Origin: Vicia villosa
Lineage: Eukaryota > Streptophyta > Magnoliopsida > Fabales > Fabaceae
Length of the DNA stretch: 64,000 nucleotides
Direction of reading: 5' to 3'
Assembly (NCBI RefSeq): GCF_029867415.1
Contig: NC_081186.1
Coordinates: 102,398,753-102,462,752 of the forward strand
Part shown: piece after piece, positions 57,544-64,000 of the stretch
Numbering within the stretch: position 1 is the first letter of the stretch
How the letters are laid out: each line of letters starts with the position of its first letter
Program-made: the position numbers and the translations under genes
The notes under the pieces: generated by a model
Seen by the model: only the letters and a program-made list of their open reading frames with translations
Databases searched by the model: none
What the model was told of the DNA's origin: nothing

Positions 57544-57626
<83 letters not shown>

Positions 57627-57714
57627 TTGAATTCATTTTAATTTATTTCAATAATATCAATATACTCATATAACTTATTTAATATAAAAATTTGGGAAAT
57701 CTATTTTTATTTTT
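57350..57714. repeat. Second direct duplication flanking the AT run
   Basis: About 90 bp containing TCAATAATATCAATATACTC and GAAATCTATTTTTATTTTT occurs at 57350-57436 and 57625-57714, either side of the microsatellite. Confidence 0.8.
57549..57622. repeat. (AT)n microsatellite, about 37 units
   Basis: Uninterrupted AT dinucleotides for about 74 bp. Confidence 0.97.
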
Positions 57715-58013
57715 TAGTATATGTAAATTATATAACTATGAAATTATTAAGTATTATTTTTTAGCGTCTTTTCATAAAAATTAAAAGATAAGAATAAAAT
57801 TTAATTTTTAAAGTAAATTTCAAAATTTAAATTAACAGCATAATTATATGTCAAAGAATAATAAAAATAAATATTATTTTTGTTCCTGATTCAAAAAAAA
57901 ATACTGAAACATAATAACAAAAAAGAATATCAATTTTAGGACAAATTGATTAAAAACGTGTTTGATATAGAGATATTTAAAATTAAACGGAAGTTATATC
58001 GAATCAAAAATAT

Positions 58014-58265
58014 AATAAAGGTATTTTTTAAAAGAATTAATGATGAGAAAGTACACTTTATTTATGTACAATGAAATCAAATCCTTCTATTTTTTCAATT
58101 TAATATAATAAAAGTATTATTTAAAATAATTAATGATGAGGATATATACTTTATTTTTGGTAGAATTGTACAATGAAATCAAATCCTTCCATTTTTTTAA
58201 TTAAATATAATAAAGGTATTATTTAAAATAATTAATGATGAGGATATATATTTTATTTTTGGTGG
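58014..58265. repeat. Tandem repeat, 93-102-bp unit, 2.6 copies
   Basis: Unit starts near 58014, 58107 and 58209 share AATAAAGGTATTATTTAAAA and ACAATGAAATCAAATCCTTC. Confidence 0.88.
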
Positions 58266-58269
58266 AAAT

Positions 58270-59304
58270 TCTACGTTAGAAAATCCTCACCGGACACCTA
58301 CTTTACGCTATTATGTTGATATTTCATATGTTATACCTAATAAAATATTATTAATACAAATAACAATCGATCTACAAAAAAGGTAGAAAAATAATCATGC
58401 TTTTGTTGGAAACCTTGATGAGATCTTTGCTGATGAAATCTTGATCTGTCTATTACTACAACCGCACTCTATTTTTTGAACTATCTATTTTCTTAATTGC
58501 TTCTTTTGTTACATTCCTTATGCTTAATTCCATGTACTTATTTTATCTGCACCAAATCAAAACAAAAACTATTTTAACATTTTTCATTATAATTGCCAAA
58601 TTACCAAATCTAACAATTAATACATGTAGATCATGAATTGCCAAATTACCTGCAAAAGCAAAATTGAGCATCCCAAAATTTATATTCTCTTAAACATTAC
58701 TGCTGCCAGAATGAATCTTCTGAGAACATTCATCATCTTCAAGTTGTAAGCATGTCAAACACATTGAAAAAAAAAAATAGATCCATCTAATAATTGTGAC
58801 AAACAGAAATATAAATTATATCATATATTGGAAAATAATATTTCATTTACCACAACCTTCATACTCCTCATTGTCTTCTTTATTTTGACACCAAAGCTCA
58901 TAAGCAACCCATATAATTTTAAGAGTAACTTCTTACATCAATGAACTTTTTACTGTAAAATCACACCAATGAACCTGCCATAACAATTAACTCTGAAATC
59001 TTAAAAGCAATGAGTTTGGATTATGGACTCATAAATCAGATAGAGCTTCTTACAAATGAGTTACAATGGATGTGTAATTTCTTAATTCCTTTTCAAAAGT
59101 GAACTTCTTCACCTACACATTAACTCATAACATAATTACTAACCTAACCTAAATTACTAAGCTAAAAATCACTTTTTATGGTAACAAATTTCAAAAAAGC
59201 AGAAACCCAACTGAATTTTTAAGCTTTTAAATCTAAATCACAAAATTCATACACAAATAACAGTCTTAAGAAGAAAAATGAAAACTTCATAGTCCCAACA
59301 ATCG
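58270..59304. other. Helitron interior downstream of the RPA-like gene
   Basis: AT-rich, with no clear further exons of the RPA-like gene. Confidence 0.35.
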
Positions 59305-59820
59305 TTAATACTTTTTTCTACCTTCAAGTCTGTTAAGATGACATTTGCCACCAATAATTTCAGAAAACTCTTTGAAATAAAACTTCATAGAAGGAATATT
59401 TTGAACATCCATATGTTTCAAGATTGTACCACCAAGAAACACGAATTTTTTCGAATGGTCACACAGCTTCCACTGAAAATCGTTATCGAACACAGTACCG
59501 TTGTTGATTATGCAAGTCATATTTTCTTGAATTCTTGATTTCCACTTATCTGTATGATCAGCCCGAATCAAAACTTGAATTCGATCACCCTAACAACAAA
59601 AGTAAAACATGGTTAATACCCAATAAATTATTTTTAATAATGAAAAATCAAAGATTAAAGAAAAATGAAAAATATATACCGCAACATCCATGATAACCAT
59701 CTCCGGATGTTCAGCACCCTTACTGTTAACAACGCTCCATGAATCAATAATTCGAACAGCCAATCTCCATGTTTCCTTCTTGTCGCTAATGTCTTTTATG
59801 CACTCAAATTTTCGACTCAT
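59305..59820 (-). CDS. RPA70-like OB-fold protein (DUF223 type), truncated, 141 aa
   Basis: Replication protein A subunits bind single-stranded DNA through OB folds; plant Helitrons often carry diverged copies. Two exons, 59820-59680 and 59589-59305, join across a 90-bp GT-AG intron in phase 0. The protein starts MSRKFECIKDISDKKETWRL, continues with VIMDVAGDRIQVLI and IINNGTVFDNDFQW, and ends CHLNRLEGRKKY. The opening KDI...KKE.WRL and DxxGDRIQ motifs are those of the N-terminal OB domain of RPA1-like DUF223 proteins. Usual family members are several hundred residues, so the later OB folds and zinc-binding C-terminus are missing. The frame itself is clean. It lies just inside the 5' end of the Helitron and shares its strand. 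Confidence 0.8.
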
Positions 59821-60183
59821 ATTCTGCAGAAGATAAAAAAAAGAAAACTTAAAACAGCAGTCATTTAAAAGAAAATACAGTGAAACATGGAGGTGGAATC
59901 GCAGAAGTAGCTTGAAAAAAAACCTAAAATCAATGGGGGTAATAGAAGAGGAAGATGATCCAAATGTAATGGTTTGAAATTTAGGGTTTACTGGTTGAAA
60001 TCAAAAGCCATAATATATATATAGATTAATGAGAGAAAATTGAAGGATTTTTCAGAAACCAAAGAGAAGAAGCGTGGTTTAGGATTTTGCTGTATTCCAA
60101 GAAGATTTGCACATTCCAATACAAAGGATTCACGTTAGTATTAATGATGGAAAATAAAATGGACAATTGAAAGGTTATGCAAT

Positions 60184-61333
60184 TGTAAATATATTCACTC
60201 TTCACAAACATACACTTACCAACCCATTATACTCAACCTACAATACTCATCTATGTCATCACGTATCTCTCACATAAGCGTCCATCTCTGGAGCACAAAC
60301 GAGATCATCTCATAACTAAGGTTATCTCTAACGCGAAGTCACGAGAACATTCGTGTTCTCGCGTCGGCGATCTCTCGCGCGCCGCTCAAACACAAAAGCA
60401 ATAAGAACAGATACAAACAGTGAATGCTAGCTCTAAATCTATCTCTAGAGTTCAGAACCAACAGATTATCATCCTAGATAAGGATTCAAGAAGTTTATCT
60501 ATAAAGCACCCCAAATCCCTAGCATAGAGCAAAAATCCAGGATAACATCAACACAGATTTGTAAAGCAAGTTAAATATAACATTATAATCGGTAAATATA
60601 CATAAGATTCAAGTAAATATACAAACAAAACCCAACCAAAGAGAAATACACAAAGAAGAAGAGAAATGAACCGAAAATCTCCCGGTTTGTCAGCTCCGTT
60701 CGACGCTCAATCCACCCCCGATCATCCGTATGCAACCTCCGAAGTTGTTTTCTAAGCTAATCTTGATCTAAGAATGAAGTTGATGGTGTTGGGACTCAAA
60801 AATACCCAACCCATAACCTAAAAATGTGATTTTTCCCCTTTTTAACAAGTCTGAAAATCCGCAGGTCCGCTGAGCGGAACAGAGTCCGCTTAGCGGAGTC
60901 TGCTAAAAATCAGATTTTGTTTTCGCCATAACTCGAGAACCGTAACTCCGAATTGCGCCCGGTTCGAAGCGTTGGAAAGCTTATTCAATGCTCTATCCAA
61001 TAATGAATGAGTGGAAACCAAAATGATGATTTTGGTCATCCTTATTTTGAGTCTTTGGAAGTCCGCTTGATGGTGGCTAAGCGGGCTTTCACCGAAATTG
61101 CGAAATCGAAGCCGTGCCTTTGACACTTTATTCCTCAAGGCTCCAATAAGCATGAATACCTATAAAAACAAGGGAAAAACTATCAAATGGTATAAAAGTA
61201 TATGAAAATACAACTATTCACAAAGTATACGTATTTATACACAAAACGGGGAATTATTCAAACGGTATTAACAAAAGTATCGATAAGTGCCACTATTTAC
61301 ATACACAAAATAAGTACATTTTGGCACTTATCA
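60184..61333 (-). repeat. Solo LTR of an LTR retrotransposon, about 1150 bp
   Basis: The block runs from TGTAAATATATTCAC to GGCACTTATCA, so both strands have TG...CA ends, and is flanked by a 5-bp direct repeat GCAAT (60179-60183, 61334-61338). On the minus strand it starts TGATAAGTGCCAAAATGTAC, an LTR-style start. It is GC-richer than its flanks and includes paired CCGCTGAGCGGA/CCGCTTAGCGGA words (60868-60899). No internal coding region or second LTR is present. Strand was chosen by the TGATAAGTGCC start. Confidence 0.65.
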
Positions 61334-61338
61334 GCAAT

Positions 61339-62818
61339 GATTAAGGAATATATATTTTTAATTAAAATATTAAAGGATATGCAATTACCGTTATGTCCCC
61401 GATTATCACCCTCAAATTGGTGATTAGAGGGATAATGATAGGATTTCATACGTATTCTACTTTATTATATTAAAAGTAGACATACAATCTTCCTTGTACT
61501 TTTTTAATAGCCAAAAAGATAAAACTCGATAGACCTATACATAAGGATGAGATAAACCCAACACACCATATATACTTTTTAATCTCGACATATTAATCTC
61601 GACTATGCCATAATGGACATATCTCATGTTTGGATAATAATATTCAAATGGGTCTAGAAAACACTATCCAGACGATTTGACAGCAGTGACAAATAAACAT
61701 AACAAAAACCCTAAAACTTCTAAAATTATAATAGTGACACACATGCAATATATGGGACATCTAGAAATCAATAGTTGGAATATCAAGATATAAATAAACG
61801 AGACTTCAAAACTAAAAAGAAAATGAATTTATACAGTGAAAGTAATGTGAGGATGTCAATGTTACCACATATCTCTCAAATGCCGAAAACCTAATGCGAG
61901 GAATGTCCAGAATTTCTTAATGAAACTAAACGTTACATAATTTTGTGTAAACAAAATTTAAAAAAAAAACTTTTTATAAAAATTTCAAATTTCAAATTTG
62001 GTTTAAATAGTTATTCTTAAAATGTTATTAAGTATTTTATCTTTTTATTGAAATTTTTTTTGGATATCAAAATATCAAAAAATCACTTAATTTTGAAGCT
62101 ATTTCAAATAGATTTTTATAAAAATCATTTTTGAAATAACACTTTTTGAAAAAAATTGCGATTTTGACTATGTTTTGGTCTTCAATAATGTTTGTTTATG
62201 TTATAGGATATCAAAAGTAATGTTTCAATTTAGAAAAAACTTGTAATATTTTGAAAAACGGTTTTGTCAAATCTATTTTCAAAAATACAAAGAAAAAATT
62301 CATTTTTTTAAAGCTGAAACCAGTGGCGGAGCTAGAAATTTTAGGGAGCTTGGGCAAAAATTTTACACCCTGTTTTTACCAATTTTACACTCTGATTATA
62401 TTAATTTTTCCGTTGATTTTGTCCAAAAATTTCACACCTTATTTTTATTAATTTTTCCTTTAATTTTGTCTAAAAATTATTAATTTTACCTTTGATGTTG
62501 TCTAAACATCGACTATTTCGTGAGGAGTTTACAACGAAATAAGGAGTTAAACACGGACGCGTGTCCGGACTCGCTGGACTATAGATCCGCCCATGGCGTA
62601 AACAAACAGACCGTAAAATGAATAATAATAGCAAACATTGTGATAGCTGCTTGTTGTAAGGGTAAGAACACCCTGTATTCTATGTTAATACAATTCATTT
62701 GTTTATTAAAAAAAAATAGTAAGAATAGAGAGATTTTTTTGAAAATATACCTATTTCGTGAACATAGAAGGAAATTAGAGGTTCCTCTTTTATTTTCACA
62801 CTTATTTAATGAGGGTGA
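61339..62818. other. Intergenic, no supported gene
   Basis: AT-rich. A GTGGCGGAGCTAGAAATTTT phrase at 62322 is familiar as the start of a dispersed plant repeat, and TATAGATCCGCCCATGG near 62580 may be its other end, but the match is weak. Confidence 0.35.
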
Positions 62819-62827
62819 AAGCAAAAC

Positions 62828-63006
62828 GAGTAAGGATCCACTCCATTTCTTATCCTCCATTTCTTTTTCATTACTATAGTTTTTTTATATATTACACGTA
62901 TTTTTAAGACATGTGACATATATTTATTATTTATTTAACTTTATGCACAAAAAACTATAGTAATGGAAAAGAAATGGAGTGTAAGAAATAGAGTGGATCT
63001 TTGCTC
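62828..63006. mobile_element. Mutator-type MITE, 179 bp
   Basis: Terminal inverted repeats of about 55 bp (left GAGTAAGGATCCACTCCATT, right, inverted, GAGCAAAGATCCACTCTATT; both continue to CATTACTATAGTTTTTT) are flanked by a perfect 9-bp duplication AAGCAAAAC (62819-62827, 63007-63015). A 9-bp duplication and long inverted repeats are MULE traits. No coding capacity. Confidence 0.9.
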
Positions 63007-63015
63007 AAGCAAAAC

Positions 63016-63591
63016 GTGATTTATAATAAAGGTGTGTTTCTATAACACCATTTCGATAGTCTGTCCTGATAGCGATGGAATTGGATCAATTTGGACTGGT
63101 TATTGATAAAAAAAAGTCTCAACCAATAATATCTTTATGGATTTGGTTTGATTTGGTTTTTAATATTTTTAAAAAACAGAATCCAATCAAACTAACCGGT
63201 TTGTTTTGGTTTGGTTCCGTTGATCGATTTTCAATGTTTTTTTTCTAAATATTATATTCATCAATGTATTCTTCACTATGGTGTTTTTCAGTGAATTTTA
63301 TGCTATTATTTTTTAAAGTAATACATTTCATGTCATTTATTTCATACTCTATTTTTTCAAACAACTTATAAGTTGCTCTTAATCCATATGAAACAGTGAC
63401 ATGGTTTTATCGCATCATGAAATAAATCTACTATCTATCCATTACTAATCAATTGACCAAACTACCTATATTGCCCTTTCAACCAATTTTTTTTACACAC
63501 ACAAAAGGTTATTTTCGTAACTAACTAATTAAGTCACATTCTTATAAGCATTGTATTGTAATTACCCATAGAACCCTTTTCACTATCATTT
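63016..63591. other. AT-rich spacer between two MITEs
   Basis: No gene seen. GGTTTGGTTTGGTT-like simple words near 63130-63230. Confidence 0.35.
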
Positions 63592-63593
63592 TA

Positions 63594-63833
63594 CTCCCTC
63601 CGTCCCATAATGAGTGACCCATTTGGAATAAATTGATGTCCCAAAATGAATGACCCATTTCAATTTCCAATACACTTTTTCCTATTTTACCCTCTAATTA
63701 TTAAAAAGTTCACCATTCCCAATACATGATAAGGGTACTATGGTAAAAATAATATTATCTCTCTTACGTTTTTACACTTTTCTTAATCTGTGTGAAATGG
63801 TGTGCTGGGTCACTCATTATGGGACGGAGGGAG
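63594..63833. mobile_element. Stowaway MITE, 240 bp
   Basis: Inverted ends CTCCCTCCGTCCCATAATGA and TCATTATGGGACGGAGGGAG are near perfect for 28 bp and flanked by TA on both sides (63592-63593, 63834-63835). This is the canonical Tc1/mariner Stowaway structure; the clean ends suggest a recent copy. Confidence 0.96.
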
Positions 63834-64000
63834 TAGAAAATAGTAGCCTATTTCATTTTGTCATATAACAGGATAAATTTGTAATGTCATAATAGTGATG
63901 CAGCTTTTGTAGTACTGAAATCCAAATCAATTGCCAAGTGTATACGTTTCCATTGGTGGGATTAAAAAAAATAGTTTTCCCTCCACCCAAAACACACTCC

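Larger units (their letters stand above)
55980..60025 (-). mobile_element. Candidate non-autonomous Helitron, about 4.05 kb
   Basis: On the minus strand the left end reads ACCCGTGCGAACGCACGGGT (a perfect 9-bp-stem hairpin at 56009-55990), then ACTTTG, then CTAG and a T. This is the Helitron 3' end: hairpin, a few bases, CTRR. At the right end the minus strand reads A then TCTATATATATATTATGG from 60025, matching the TC start and insertion between A and T. Helitrons lack inverted repeats and target duplications, as here. An RPA-like gene lies about 205 bp inside the 5' end in the same orientation, a cargo typical of plant Helitrons. No Rep/helicase is present. Confidence 0.7.

Noticed and set aside
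57549..57622. Origin or scaffold element at the AT run
   Set aside because: A plain microsatellite; no supporting structure.
62322..62600. Possible MITE starting GTGGCGGAGCTAG
   Set aside because: The proposed ends match poorly and no target duplication was found.

Overview
The window looks like nuclear DNA of a papilionoid legume. It is AT-rich, has spliced genes with GT-AG introns, and carries TIR-NBS-LRR (TNL) resistance genes, Ty1/copia elements, a FAR1/OTU-type MULE and Stowaway, hAT and MULE MITEs. The legume assignment is inferred from repeat style and protein wording; the species cannot be fixed from sequence alone.

Layout. 1-0.6 kb: 3' end of a coiled-coil gene cut by the window edge. 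0.9-6.4 kb: decayed repeats (Stowaway-like MITE, copia RT remnant, fold-back repeat) and no convincing gene. 6.67-18.77 kb: TNL1, a 12-exon resistance gene model broken by a 7-bp deletion in the TIR exon and by a young, ORF-intact Ty1/copia element (10481-15620, 247-bp LTRs, TSD ATGAA). Its 3' end carries a tandemly duplicated three-exon acidic cassette and a C-terminal transmembrane tail. 19.1-20.1 kb: copia and other transposon scraps. 20.43-25.29 kb: TNL2, an intact four-exon paralogue (1099 aa) without that tail. 26.8-29.0 kb (-): coatomer zeta subunit, six exons, 180 aa. 29.4-34.6 kb: a LINE RNase H remnant, then a dead MULE with FAR1-like, transposase and OTU-like segments. 35.2 kb: a SINE with 14-bp target duplications. 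35.7-40.6 kb (-): an older Tnt1/Tork-like copia with stops, TSD GGTCT. 41.1 kb: hAT MITE. 41.8-44.3 kb (-): very old copia. 44.5-45.0 kb (-): an EPF-like secreted cysteine-rich peptide. 47.9-48.5 kb: tandem duplication and minisatellite. 48.9-50.5 kb (-): a 96-aa protein with two copies of one motif. 51.5-55.6 kb: tandem repeat, LTR-like DNA and an internally deleted LTR element. 56.0-60.0 kb (-): a candidate Helitron carrying an RPA-like OB-fold gene. 60.2-61.3 kb: a likely solo LTR. 62.8-63.8 kb: a MULE MITE and a Stowaway MITE.

How it fits together. The host genes are the two same-strand TNLs (immune receptors, probably tandem duplicates), COPI zeta (vesicle coat), the EPF-like peptide (developmental signalling) and the small 96-aa protein. 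Nearly everything else is transposon-derived. The most unusual piece is TNL1: the exon cassette has symmetric phase 1-1, so its duplication kept the frame, and the retrotransposon target duplication left an in-frame ATG just downstream of the 3' LTR, so the severed C-JID/tail half could be expressed on its own. All gene models come from reading splice sites and frames by eye; no alignment or transcript data were available.
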